A stretch of DNA of 64,000 bases from Aurifilum marmelostoma (GCA_027559495.1 JAMXSV010000004.1:2531001-2595000), one strand, 5' to 3'; counted from the stretch's first letter, positions 11,806-24,595 are shown. The notes: generated by a model not told the origin, from the letters alone. Made by a program: numbers and translations.

Positions 11806-12551
11806 GATCGGGCCTATATGCCTGTGATATTTTCTTGCAATTCCTAAGTGGATAGCCTACGAAAATGCCTTCATACCTACTTAAGATCCCTATTTGCAAA
11901 CGTCTAAGCCCTCTACCTTCATCATCACGCTACTTATCCAACCTCATGAATAGCACAATGTATTAATTATACATGACAATTTCACGTTTTCAGTTACAAT
12001 GATGAATTATCCGTATCGTAGTGTAAGCCATCATAGTTGCTTCACCATCCCGAATTCCGTCTTGAGCTTCTGATCGATGCCTAAATGGCAGACAACTCGT
12101 GATTCGAGCAAGCTAAGGCAGGATATACAGCAGTCGTGCTTGAGAGCTGAGAGCTAGCTACCTGGAGTAACATTCGGCGACTTGCTGGCATTCCCCACGA
12201 GATAAGGATGGAAGCTGAACGTAGTATTTTCGGTGTCTTTCGCCGACTCGCGTAGAGGATCTTTTTCGGCGCACCGATTTGGTATCATCTTGCTGAAAGC
12301 AGACTTGGGTCTCTATTGTAAGGGTACCTGTCTTGGACGGCTGTGGCTGTTTCGGACGACGGATGTTTTACATGGCTGCCGAATTTGGCTGTATATCCCC
12401 CGCCCCAAGATGAGGATAACTAGAAGCTGATGATATAGAATCGAATAAGTGACAGTCATTCTCAACAGACAAAGCGTGAGCCAGTAATCATCCATTGTGT
12501 CTTCTTACCTACACCACAATTGCACTTCAAGTAGCTAATTATCCATTAATC
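11806..12551. other. Intergenic and promoter region of the enoyl reductase gene
   Basis: About 750 bases without a gene. It contains the 3' end of the P450 gene and the promoter of the reductase, including the CGG-N9-CCG element at 12231-12245. Short open frames here have no recognisable features. Confidence 0.45.
12231..12245. promoter_or_regulatory. CGGTG-N5-CGCCG element, candidate Zn2Cys6 binding site
   Basis: The sequence CGGTGTCTTTCGCCG has the same layout as the perfect palindrome at 4829-4843 (CGGYG, five bases, CGCCG). It lies about 310 bases before the reductase start codon. A role in coordinate control of the cluster is inference from position and spacing. Confidence 0.4.
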
Positions 12552-13730
12552 ATGGGGGCCAACATACTCCCTGGCCAGCAGACGGCCCTCGTCGTTCAAG
12601 GGCCAGGGAAACTCACCCTGCAACACGATGTCTCGATCCCATCTTTGAGCGACGCTGGTGCCATCATCAAAGTCGCTGCCGTGGCCATCAACCCGGTTGA
12701 CGCGAAGATCCTAGACTTCAGCCCCGCTGTGGGTGCGATCCACGGACACGACTTTGCAGGCACCATCGTAGCTGTGGGCCCCGACGCGCCGAGTTACTTG
12801 GCCGTGGGAGACCGCGTGGCGGGCACGGCCCATGGCAATAACTCCATGGAGCCCGAAGTGGGTGCCTTTGCCGAGTATGTTGCCGCGGATGGAGATCTTC
12901 TGCTTAAGATACCGGACACGATGACTTTTGAGGAGGCCGCGACTATCGGCATCGGCCTGGGCACCGCTCTCTTGTGCATCTTCAGCGAGCTGGAGCTGCC
13001 GGGTCCTCTGTACCCGCGCGATCCCTCCAGGGCCGAAGAGTTCATCTTGGTTGCAGGTGGGAGCACGGCTACGGGCACTCGCACGATCCAACTTTTGAAG
13101 CTGTGAGCCACTACAGATGACCTTATTCCTTTCTTTTCTCCTTTTCTTTCTTTCTTCGTTTCTTTCTTTTGCCACTTGACTAATGGTAAATACTGTTGTA
13201 GGATGGGACTGCGTGTGGTGACGACCTGCTCGCCCTCCAATTATGATCTGGCACTCAAATTCGGTGCCGAAAAGGTCTTTGACTACCACAGTCCCACCTG
13301 CGCCGCTGATATCCGCTCGTACACGGGCAACGCACTGGCCTTTGCCATAGACTGCGTTTCTCAGGCGGATACGACCCAGTTGTGCTACGCAGCTATTGGG
13401 CGAGCGGGTGGCCGCTATGTCTCGCTCGAACCCTACCGCGAGGCCGTGACTGCGACGCGAGCCTTGACCATTGAGCCGTCCTTTTGCATGGCCATGACCT
13501 TGTTTGGCAAGAAGGTTGCGCTGGACGGCGTCTACGGAAGAGAGGCTAGGCCCCAGGACAGACAGATGGCCAACGACATGTTTCTCCAGGTTCAGAAGCT
13601 CATGGACGACGGGTTGTTCTCGACACATCCAATCAAATCCATGGACGGTGGATGGGCCGGAGTGATGCAAGGTATTGACTTGGTCCGTACTCAGACTTTC
13701 TCTGGCTATAAGCTAGTTTATGCCGTCTAA
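12552..13730 (+). CDS. Trans-acting enoyl reductase, LovC-like (medium-chain dehydrogenase/reductase)
   Basis: NADPH-dependent enoyl reductase of about 359 aa, close to the 363 aa of LovC. In known clusters such enzymes dock onto a highly reducing PKS or PKS-NRPS with an inactive ER domain and reduce chosen enoyl intermediates. Exons 12552-13102 and 13202-13730 flank a 99-nt GT-AG intron with a TTGACTAAT branch-like site; they sum to 360 codons. Visible motifs are INPVDAKILD and GHDFAGTIVAVG in the GroES-like half, and the nucleotide-binding LVAGGSTATGT (about 167-177). Structural zinc cysteines are absent, as expected for this quinone-reductase-like class. The C-terminal half has the family segment SLEPYREA. 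The start at 12552 is the first ATG giving the family's usual N-terminus. No PKS lies in the window, so its partner must be outside. Confidence 0.92.
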
Positions 13731-16287
13731 GACTTGAACTTGTCAAGTACACATACTATACTAGTCAAAATTGACCGCCAGAGTATTATTAAACATCATC
13801 TGTTCAGCAAGATGAGACCTTAGAGTCAAATTGAAGTCGGTGAACTGAAGTATTAATGCTCTGATGATGCGCAGGTGGACATCTTGTTGCATGCAGAACA
13901 AATCACATGTGAAAGATCTTGAAGTGGGTACAAGGCTTCTCCGGAAGTGTGCGGATCCGACTATGTCAGGTGTTGGAAGAACACTGTTCCTTCTCAAATG
14001 CCTAAGCACAAATGTTATGAAAAAGCGGCCAACGTCTTGGACAATGAATGCGCAGCCTATTGCAGCGCAACAGCTGTTCGTCCAAACGGGGCCACAGACT
14101 CAAGACATAGCGCGAGAATGCGGTGAGGACGATGAACTTCCTGAAGTGGCAGCGGCGGATACTAGATCATCGATGGCAGTGCAGTGAAAATTTGGCGAGT
14201 GATCTGTACTGTGTAGATGGCAAAGCCCATGTAAGATATATGCAGGTATGCCTGACTATCTTCATGCTTCTTTCCGACTGGACAGGATAGTACTCAGCTT
14301 AATTGCATAGCCTCAATCAATCCCTTACTATAATTTATCTGATTAATTACTTTGTTCAGCTCAGCGGAGAAGCGAATTGAGCTAGCGGCCCTTATAATTA
14401 TGAATGATGGACGTGCAATATCCATCTGTGAGAAAGATATGACAATAATTCCAGCACGGCATCCGGCGTACTGGATAGCAAAGTCCCACATATGGCAGCT
14501 CTGTGGATGCCCCGTACTATGGATGGTAGGCCAGCCGTCTCCCGAGCGTCGTTCCCCGGTAAAGAACCATCCCTTGGAGAAGTTAGACACGGTGCATTGA
14601 ACTCAGAATGGGAGGGGTCGCGATCGACGAGCTTATCGATCATCTTTTTTTCAGCTCAGCTCACCGATGCCGATGCTCCGCCCCCTCATTTTCTCTGTTG
14701 GACCAGAGGCGGCCGTCGCGGCTCTTCCGAATACATGGCGTAATTAGGCGAAGGAATCGGCGTCTTTCTTCCTCTCCCCCTCTCCTTCTGTGCATATCGT
14801 GTATGTGTGTGGACGCGTTACGAAGAACAATTTCCACACCGGCCGCCACTGCCGGGGTACGGCATCGCCGCTGCAAGAAGCCTGGCGTGAAATTAAACAC
14901 AAGCTCTGCGGCCTGCAGTGGTTCCCCCCCTTCTCCTCGAGGCACGGCAGCCAGCAGAAAAACAAAACTTGGCGGTTTAGGGGAAGGAAGCCGACGGTTT
15001 CTCTGGTTCTAACTTGTCGCCGAGGTAGCAGAACAGAGCTGAAAATTCGCTGTCGCGAGATGAGATGGTATCGGTGGGTCCCATTGGAGACGCACGCACG
15101 CATGCGCATGCCATGTGGCGCCGCGGCGCAGCAACGAATGAGAGAAACCCACAAGCGATAGGCTGTCAGGTGGGCTCATCAGCTCCGTCCCCATCAGCCG
15201 CGAAACCTTAGTATAGTACAGTTCGAAATTCGGCGCGCCACGTCTACAAAACAGTGGACTACAATTAAAAGAAGAAGGGAAAAAATTTTCTGTACACATC
15301 AAGAGGTGCGTATGGAGCTGGAGTGCATGCAGATAACAACATCGATCTCTTTTATGACGAGATGTCAGGATGCACATCTCTGGCCCTTCTGGGTGGCCTG
15401 AGGTTGTGGGTTGTGTCCTCGACCCATTCGAAGTACGTGCGCGGTTCGCTTGCGGTCGACTTCCTGGTAGTAGAGTTCGTGTTTGATGTGAGAGAAATCT
15501 GGAGAAAGGACCGGCCCCTGAGACAGAAGAACAAGGGTCCTACCACTTCAAGGTCATCCCTGATTCATACGAGCGTCTGTGTTCTTGCATCCCCACAAAG
15601 AATTCGGAACACGTTCTAGAATCTCCACAACTCGAGAACCCTTGAGTGGGCCCCGACGGCCTCTACGGAAAGGTCATAGACCACCCGCGATTGAGGGGAT
15701 CCCGGCACTTTAGATGGGTTGACTATTCGGTGAGGGGGGCATCGCTCCGACAGATCAGACAGTGCGTGCGTGTGTATGTATGTATGTGTGTGTGTGTGTG
15801 TGCGTGTGTCTGCCGTCGTCGCCCCGTCATGATCTTCATTTATGCGGTGTGAGGTGCCCTTCTCTTATTGTCATGATCGGGCCCTCGTGTACGATTCGAT
15901 GATTGATCGAAGCTCAGGACAACTTGTGGGATTTAGATCAGGGGGGAAATTATAGAATGGGTGGCCCGGAGGAGATGTTGGCCGCTCGAGGGGGTGTAGT
16001 GGATATACGACGCCGCGCCCCATCGTGACCTGAAGATAAATATCATGATGGGGGTTCCTGGACCTCTCCGACACTAACACCCAATGTGTGATTCCACTTC
16101 TTTTGAAATTTTGTTGAACCTGTCTCATCTGTTGTTTCCTGTTAATTTTTTTCTTCTTCTTTTCGTATCGCGACTCGTACCACGCACAGCGCCCCTGGCC
16201 TGAATCCACTCACTTAGTTCTCCATTGCCTATTCCGGACAGAAGCGGTGAGGGTTTGAGATCCACACCGGGAGCTTTGATCAACAGG
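13731..16287. other. 2.6 kb intergenic region, probable right border of the cluster
   Basis: No protein-coding gene could be supported on either strand; the open frames are short and overlapping. The part from about 14600 is C/T-rich and GC-richer and probably forms the promoter and leader of the large gene starting at 16288. A GT microsatellite lies at 15762-15810. This gap separates the biosynthetic genes from the NACHT gene and is a natural place for a cluster boundary. Confidence 0.5.
15762..15810. repeat. GT/TATG microsatellite
   Basis: Imperfect GT-rich simple repeat (GTGCGTGCGTGTGTATGTATG followed by a GT run) upstream of the first NACHT gene. No function is apparent. Confidence 0.8.
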
Positions 16288-19200
16288 ATGGCGCGAAAAG
16301 ATTCGAAAGAGGCGTCTCATCACCACCATTTTTTCTCGCTTCGTGGCAAAAAGAAGGAGAGCAAGGTAAAAAAGGGTCTCGGGGAGGCCTTGGGAGCTAT
16401 CGGGCTAAGACCTGAAGACGACGGTAAGTGCGGTTGCGGTGACAGCCCATTGGGACACGTTTACAAAGTCCCCATATATGCCTGCATGCGCTTCACTTTG
16501 GTCTCGTTTTTTTTTCTCCGGTCGTGGGCTGACATCCAACAAATTCTAGCTCGCGCTTCTCGTGAAACCATTGGCAGTCTGTCCAGTAGCTCGTCGGCCC
16601 AAGGCACCCTCAAGCACCTCCCCTCGCGCGATTCCCTCAAGTCTCTTGACATGTCCTTGTTCAACCACCTCAAGAGGACCAAGACGGACAAGTCCTCCGC
16701 CGCCTCCTCACGGTCCCCCTCTGTCGAGCCACATCATAATAATATCCCTCGCATAATCACCACCACCGACGCTCCCTCCATCGTCTCCAGAGACATCGTC
16801 AAGCCCCAAATGTCTCGACAGATCCACCAGGAGCGCAGCGTCTCCGCCTCCTCGACAGGCTCAGACTCTACCATCGCAGCAGAGGACAGCCATCACAACA
16901 ACAGGCCCAGCGTCCTCGACAGGGCCAAGTCTGCCATCATGAGCCGGGCCGCATCCCCCAGCCCGGCGACCTCGCGCGACAGCCCGAACCGCAGGTCGCT
17001 CGCCCCCCGGGGCAACCACATCGTCACGGACGCCGTGGCCACATACAGGGCCAAGCTCCAGGCCGAGCTCAAGGGCACCAAGGAGCAGGGCCTGGCCGCC
17101 GGCGTGTCGAGCGAGGACCTGCTCAGCTTCATCGCCGCCGAGCGTCTCAAGCGCATGCCCGCCAGGGGCAGCCGCTGGGATAAGATCCTCAAGCAGGCCG
17201 AGGACTTTGCCAAGAAGCTGTCGCTCTTCGAGGTCACCGACGACGGCTTTATCCCGTCGTCCAAGGAGGCCGTCGAGCTGATCCTCGCCTCCCTCCAGCT
17301 TCTCCTCCTCGTAAGTAACACGCGCTGTCCCGCCCCAACCCATAACCCCGGCCACATCGAATGATTGTGGCCCCGCAGCGTAGCGAGACCCTGCATAGAG
17401 CATATGCACGAACAGCAAAGCCCAGCAGCTAACGCGTCCGCCTCCTCCCTACAGCTTGGGCCCCAGAACGGTGAGGCTCTAGAACGGGCTTTTGGCCTCT
17501 TCCACGAGTATGGCCTCGTCTTCGACTTTTATAAGCGGAACATCAGCCTTCTCGTGTCCATCTCGGAGGCGAGAAGGTATCTCAGCCTGTCGCTGGCCGA
17601 CATGCTTGGACTGTCGGTCGAAATCTCACTCGTCTACCGAAAGTCCTCGTACGCCATGTCGACCACAAGCGTCACAGTCGACTTCAACCTGACCTTTGGT
17701 GGTCGCATGGAGTCCTTTGTCAGCCACAAGGACCGTATTGCAGAGTTGATGTGGACGTGGCAGCTCGAGAACTCTTCCGAGATCAGTGGTAAGTGCAAGC
17801 TGTTATCTTTGGTGTGGAGTTTGGCCCGACGAGTGACGTGACGTCTGGGTCCTGGCAAGACGCTTAGTCAGCCAACACCACTATTACGCCACCCTCCTTC
17901 ATGCACCACCCCTGTACCATAGCGTCCTCCCTTCCGCCCTTACCCTCCTTCCCACCTCCCCGTGGCGGCCCCCCCCCCCTAAGCCTTCCCGCCCGCCATT
18001 GCCGTCCTCAACTTCAGGGTCCATCCATCCTCTTTTCTCTTGTCAGACCGCGACGATCAAAGTGCTGACCCACAAAACTTTCGATTCCAACAAACACAGA
18101 TGTGCACGTCTCCATCGAGAGCATCAGACAATGGCTTCTTCCTCAGGATCGCATGCTCCAGGCCCTGGTCACCGGCCGCCGCACCACTCGCACCCCCCGT
18201 GCCGAGTTCACCTGCGAGTGGCTTGAGCGCCCCCTTGTCGACTTTGCTCGCAGTAAGGACAAGGTGCTGGCCATTACTGCTGAGGCTGGTGCTGGCAAGA
18301 GTTATCTCTTTGGCTGGATCCTCGAGAGGCTCCAGCGCCGTGTCGGGCACTACGACTTCCAGGCCATCCAGGCCTCTGTGGACAGCCAGGTGCCTGCCCA
18401 GGCTACCCAGATCGCCCTCGTCAAGTCCCTGCTGCTGCAGCTCCTCGAGCAGAATGTTGGCAACACCACCCTGTTCCGCTGTCTGGCCAACGTGACCGAG
18501 CTTGGCTCCAACACCAACAGCACCGAGGATGCCGAGGACGCTCTCTGGTACAGCCTGGACACTGCCCTCCAGGGTCTCGAGAACGTTGTTCTGGTCATTG
18601 ACGGCCTCGACTCTCTCGAGGGTGACGATGCTGCCAAGCTCCACGCCTTCGAGCGCCTGTACGACATTGCCAGCAAGAACAGGCACAACATCCGGGTCAT
18701 CATCCTGACCCGGCCCTTCTCCAAGCCATGGCCCAAGCCTACGCGCCAGGTTGCCATGACTCCTCAGCGCACGGCTGCTGATGTGAAGCACATGGCCCGC
18801 GCCTGGTTGATCCGCCGCAACCTTGGCAACAAGCAGGAGATCGAAGAGGTCTCTGAGCAGATTGTGCAGCGCAGCAAGGGTTCCCTGACCTGGGCCGACA
18901 TGGCTCTGCAGCTGCTGACCAAGGCCAAGAGCGTGACCGAGGTCACGGCCACCATCAAGGAGCTGCCCAGCACCACCAATGAGCTGATGGCCAAGCACGT
19001 CAGCAGCATCTCCCTCAAGGGTGACGCCCGCCTGATCATCAGCTGGCTGCTCACTGCCAAGCGGCCTCTGTCCACTGTCGAGATCCAGACCCTTCTCGAG
19101 CTCGACACGCAGAACGCTGCACACAGACCTCGGTCGACAGATATTGTTGACGATATCAAGAAGTCCTGTGGATCTCTTGTTATCATTGAGGACAAGACCG

Positions 19201-22200
19201 TGCGCTTCCGCAATGAGGCCATCCGCCTTCATCTGCTGGAGCTCAGCAAGAAGGAGACCAAGGACGCTGAGAATGCTATCCTTTCTCCTGCTGAGGCTAA
19301 CAAGGACCTGACTACTCGTCTGCTCCTGTACGTCAAGACCTGCGTCACCCGCAACGTCGACAGCAGCCTGGACAAGGTGCACGGCCGCGAGGTGGACTCT
19401 CTGTTCAAGACGCACCCTCTTCTGGAGTACACCACTCGCAACTGGCTCTCGCACTTCAAGAAGTCCAGCTTCTACGTCAACGGCCAGATCCAGCCCGCCC
19501 TCGTCACCGGCGAGCTGAAGGGTGTCTTCCCCAACTCCACCCTGCTCGCCCGCCTCGAGCAGAGGTGCTGGGATAAGCAGACCCTGGCGACTGATACCAG
19601 CTCTTCTCACATCTTGGCCCTGAACGTCCGCCAGTCTGCTCTGGGCGAGAATGCTCAGTGCGTGCTGCAGGGCTGCATCAACGTTGCCCAGTCCCTGAAG
19701 AAGATCTCTGCTCCTGCTGAGGCTAGCAAGTACTTCTACAGGGCCTCCAAGATTGGTCAGAACGTTCTGGGCCGCAAGAATGACCTGGCTGTGTCCCTGG
19801 CCGTGGCTGCTCTCGACACGTCCGCCTCCGTCAAGGAGAAGGTTACTGCCCGTGATGAGGCCGTTACTCAGCGCGAGGAGCTGCTCAAGTATGTCATCGA
19901 CACTGAGAAGCAGCGCGCCGGTGGAGCCAGCAGCGCTGTCGCCTCCAAGTACACCAACGAGCTGGCAGAGCTGTACACCAGCATCAAGGAGAACGATAAG
20001 GCTGAGAATGTCTATCGTGAGGTCTACAAGACATCTATTGCTCAGAACGGCCAGTTCTCTGCCGAGGCCACTAAGGCTGCCGAGAAGCTCCAGACTGGTA
20101 AGTACTTGCTTCGACCTCTTCTTTTGCACATTTTTACTCTTATGCATGGAGACTAACTTTGAATTCTTCTTAGTCCTGTACAAGGAGGCCAAGCACGAGG
20201 AGATTGTCGTGTACCAGAAGCCGGTCTTTGAGACCGCGCAGAGGACCATGGAGATCTTCGATATCCGTCGCGTGGAGATTACCCTGCGCATGGCTGATAC
20301 CTACGAGAAGAAGAAGGACTTCTCCCACGCCGAGGAGCTGTACATCACTCTGTGGCGTGGTCTGACCGAGTACTGCCGCAGCTCTGCCACCGCCAAGGCC
20401 ACTGCTGCCACTATCGCGGAGGCTCATGAGCGCAAGATCCAGATCAGCATCGCCTACGCCCGCTTCCTGCGTCGTCAGGGCCGCGTTGCTGAGGCTCAGA
20501 ACATCCTTCACGGTGTCTGGCTTGACTACCAGCGGATGACCGAGCACAAGTCTGAGGCCGTTGTCAAGCAGCTGAACCAGGTCGGTGAGGAGCTGAAGTC
20601 CATGGGCATCCTTGATACTGCCATCGCCGTCTTCAAGTCTGTCTGGGGCTACTTCAAGAGCTCTGGTCAGCAGACCTCCGCCGCTGCCGTCGGCACTGCT
20701 GTTGCCCTCATGGGCGCCGTCCAGGAGAAGACGGAGAAGAAGCAGGCCGAGGCTGTCAAGGCCAAGGAGGCTGCCGTCGCCAAGGGTGGCGTTGTCATCG
20801 ATGTCTCTCACGAGACGGACCTCGACGTTGAAGAGGACGATCTTGATGTCGATGATGACGAGGCCGACGCCATTCTGGATGAGGTCGTCAAGGCTGCAGT
20901 TGCTGCGCCTGCTGCGGCTTCAGCTGCCAAGGGCGCAGTCAAGGCCAAGGAGGTTGAGGTCGTCACGATTGAGAGCCAGATTCAGACCTGCGAGACCTTG
21001 TCCAGCTTTTACGTCAGCAAGAAGAAGTGGACTGAGTGCATTGAGGTCTGCTCTCAACTGCTCAAGCAGATCTGGCCCGAGCTCGGCAGCAACGCCAAGT
21101 ATGGCTTCCCCAAGACCTACCGTGTTGAGGCCATCAAGTTCACCCGCCGCCTGGCGCTGGCGTACGCTGAGTCCAACCAGACCGAGCAGGCTGAGAAGAT
21201 GTACGCTGCTATCTTCGAGGCATCGCTGCGCTCTGGCCTGAAGATCCAGGACGAGTTCGTGACCGAGTCTGCCGGCCAGGTCATCGAGTACCACAAGAAG
21301 ACCCAGCAGTGGAGCAAGGTTCTCGCTGTCTACCAACAGCTCCTTGAGGGGTACAGGACGTCTCTGGGCTCTCGCAATGCGCTCACCATCAGGACACTCT
21401 ACATCATGGGTGACCTGTGCGTTCAGTACCGCCTGAAGGGTGCTGACACCTACTACCTCGAGCTGGTGAAGGCCGACAAGAGCGCGGACGGTGTTGTCAG
21501 CAAGGACACTCTCCCTGCGGCGCTTGCCCTGAGCAAGATCTACTATGAGCAGAAGCGCTGGACCGAGCTTCGTCCCGTCTACGCCTCGCTCTGGCTCACC
21601 TTCACCAAGCGTGCCAAGGAGTACAACATGTCCCAGGAGCTGGTGCAGACCATCTACAAGCGATACATCACTGTGCTCCAGACTCACCTCAAGGTGCCGA
21701 TTGAGGAGGTCCGCCAGGTTGCCCTCCAGTACCGCGACACGTGCACCAAGGTCTACGGCCCTCAGGCTGACATCACAATGTCCGCGTCTATGGCCCTAGT
21801 TGCGATTTCTCGCAAGTGCCCCGACGTGCAGCACCAGCAGGAAGCCGTCAAGATCTGCGAGGAGATCATTGTCGCGTCAGAGAAGCAGAAGGCCGCTGCG
21901 GCCGAGGGCGGCAAGGCTGTTGATGTCAAGGTGTCTGGCTTCCAGTCTTCCCTCCTTGCCTCCGCCAAGCGTCATCTGGCTGGCCTGTACAGTAAGCAGA
22001 CCACGGTCGGCATCTCAGCGGCTGTTGCTGCTGGTGCTGCTGTGGGTGCTGCCGGTGCTGCGGCTGCTGGTGCCGGTGCTGGTGCTGGTGCCGGTGGCGC
22101 CGCCAGAGCTGTCGTCAGCGCTGAGTCTGCCCAGAAGGCCGAGGCCCTCTGGAAGGAGCAGCTGGAGATCAACAAGAAGGAGCACGGCGTTGCCCACAAG

Positions 22201-24105
22201 GCGACCCTGGCCAGCTTGGCCTCCCTGGTTGGCGTTTGGGCTCACTCCGACAAGGCCGAGGTTCGCAAGCAGGCCCAGGAGAAGCTCGACACGTCTGTGG
22301 TCGAGGTCCTGTCCGAGTCCTGCGTCGCCGGCACGCCCAATGTCGACTCGACCAAGCTGCACGAGAGTGGTGTCACTCTCGCCAAGACCTACCTGTCTTG
22401 TGGGTACTCGGCCCAGGCTTGGGCTCTGCTGAAGCAGCTGCGCTTCCACGTTGTCGCGCGCGGCAAGATTGCCGGTGCGGCTGAGCTTGAGAAGACGCCC
22501 GGCGTCAAGCTGACCGACAACATTGACCGTCGCTCGATGGTCTTTATTGCCGCCTTCGAGGAGACCCTCCGTACCTCTCAGGCTGAGACCGCCAAGATGA
22601 GCGCCGACAAGAAGGTCGTCAAGGTCACCTTCTCCGATATCATGACCGATCTGCTCACCGAGGGCATCCTGTACGACCGGTACAGCCTGAGCATGGCCAG
22701 CAAGGAGCTGTCCGTCGAGCAGAAGCTGTTTGACGGCGCCCGTCTGTACGTCTTCCTCAAGAGCGATGAGGAGCGCCACATGGAGCAGCTCATTGCGGTG
22801 GAGGAGTCGCTGTACAAGCTCTTCATGGAGAAGTTCGGTGCCGCCATCAAGACGGAGAATCTTGTGACCCGTGCATTCCTCATTGCTATCATCAAGGAGC
22901 TCGGTCAGCAGAACATGCACGAGGACAACCTCATCTACATTGCCTGCACTGCCATCACCTCGAGTGTCTACTCTCTCCTCCTGGCAGATGGCTATGCTCA
23001 GGCCGTCGACCTGGCCACCGCGTGGTACCAGTTCATGGTCCACCAAAACGGCTTCAAGAACGCCCAGACCATCCCCTTCGCCTTCAAGCTGTCGCTGTAC
23101 CTGGCCGGTCTCGGTGTCAGGTCCAACAAGACCGCCGACGCGGCCATGCAGAGCCGCATGCTGGACCTTTCCAAGACCATCCTCCGTGAGACCCTCACCG
23201 CCTGCAAGTCGATGAACATTGACCTCGTGCAGCTCCAGGCCTCCGAGCTCAACAGTCTGGTGCGCCTCATGGGCCAGCAGAAGAACTACGAGGACCTCGA
23301 GTGGCTCCTCACCCAACTCTGGAACTCTCGTGTCATCCAATCGTCCTGGTCGCCCGCCACTGTCATTGCGCTCGGCCGCCGCCTCATCGAGGTGCTCTTC
23401 CTCCGTGGCAAGCGCGACGCTGCCATCTCTCTGGCCGAGTCGATCGCGTACAACCTGCGCCGCACCTGGGGTCTGCTGGATGCCGCCACTGTGGACATGA
23501 ACAACCTCCTTTCTGCTCTCTGCGTCGCCGACCAGCGCTACGCGGATGCTCTTGACGTCCACGAGGAGATGCTGCGCGCCCTGCTCGACCTGAACATGTC
23601 GGGCGACAACAACGACGACCTCGACGACACTGCAAGCGAGCTTCTGGACTTTGACGAGGAGAACGCCGCCGCGCTTGCCCTGCAGCAGCTCGAGCTCGTC
23701 CGCCGCGTATACGGGCGCAATGCTGGGTGGCCCGAATCTGAGGACCTCGACATGCACGAGCTCATCGGAGATGTTGTCGCCGAGTTCGCACCCATGGCTG
23801 CTGACTCCTTTGCGGTCTTTGGTGATGGTGACTCTACCAAGTGGAGCAAGACGGCGCCGCCTGCCAACGACACGACGGGTACGTTCATCGCGCCTCAGGT
23901 CTGGGAGTTCTCGCTCTCGGATGAGAACAAGCCTGGCCAGCCCGCCCTCAAGAAGAGGCCCAGCCACATGCTGCGCAGCCTGCAGCTGAGCCGGCAGCGA
24001 AGCTACGGCGATCTGTCCGAGGCGAGGAAGAGACTCGGCGATGCGAGTGATTCCAAGATCGGCAGTGCCAGCAGTACTTTTCTTGCCACGCCCGTTCTTC
24101 ATTAA
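16288..24105 (+). CDS. Giant STAND protein: N-terminal helical domain, NACHT NTPase, long helical/TPR-like repeat region (paralog A)
   Basis: About 2386 aa in five exons: 16288-16423, 16550-17310, 17455-17788, 18100-20097 and 20174-24105 (sum 2387 codons). Residues 1-230 are Ser-rich and disordered. Residues 230-410 form a helical domain of the kind preceding fungal NACHT modules (Goodbye/DUF7708-like; family uncertain). The NACHT has P-loop AEAGAGKS (about 471-478), Walker B LVIDGLDSLE (about 574-583) and sensor-like IILTRPFSK. From about 780 to 2250 repeated helical pairs of TPR type follow, interrupted by an acidic linker (about 1055-1080) and an Ala/Gly linker (about 1455-1480). Codon use is extremely biased toward C- and G-ending codons, unlike paralog B and unlike the cluster genes, which suggests very abundant protein. 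The known role of NACHT-repeat proteins is signal-triggered assembly. A self/non-self or stress role is only a possibility. Paralog B lies tail to tail at 30648-37575. Confidence 0.85.
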
Positions 24106-24595
24106 GGGAGTCGGGAGCTGGATGTTGGGTCGGCTCGATACAGATGGCCACGAGGGAAGAGAAAGGGGCACGATGTTTATGCCTTTCTCTGCCGTCATGA
24201 GCAGTGAAGCAGAGGAGGGTGACGGGAAGAAGGATGGGCGTAAGGAGATACTGGAACTCCTGCTTGGTTCCAGTGGAGGAGGAGGCGGTGGTGAAGAAGA
24301 CATTTTTGTCACGATGATGTGGTGGGGTGCCATGTCAGTGCTGATGGTTGTTTATTGGATCAAAAGGTTGGATGTGATCAGTGTTGTACTATGACTGTAA
24401 AGATATGGGCTGATTGGTAATTGATGGGTTTAATCTGGTGGATGGTAATCGGGGTTTGAAAAAGGGTTTTCTGTCTTGTTTTCGTTTATCTAGTCTCTCT
24501 CATATATCATCAAGTATCTTTGGTTCGGGATCTCTTCATGACTACTGTGAGACGTGACTGTCTGTCTATCCCCGCAAATTCCACCGACATCAATA
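24106..24595. other. Intergenic region between convergent genes
   Basis: About 490 bases between the stop codon of NACHT paralog A and the stop codon of the acyltransferase gene. It presumably carries both 3' ends. No gene was seen. Confidence 0.5.

Noticed and set aside
12711..13670. 319-codon minus-strand frame across the enoyl reductase
   Set aside because: It lies entirely opposite the LovC-like exons and intron, reads through the pyrimidine tract of the intron as a Lys/Arg run, and has no domain.
18057..20291. 744-codon open frame antisense to NACHT paralog A
   Set aside because: It mirrors the extreme third-base C/G bias of the sense gene, which removes stop codons on the other strand. 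The peptide is compositionally odd with no family motifs, and the sense frame carries clear NACHT motifs.
22015..24333. 772-codon open frame antisense to the repeat region of paralog A
   Set aside because: Same cause as above; the peptide is a His/Glu/Val/Leu-rich mirror of the codon-biased sense strand.
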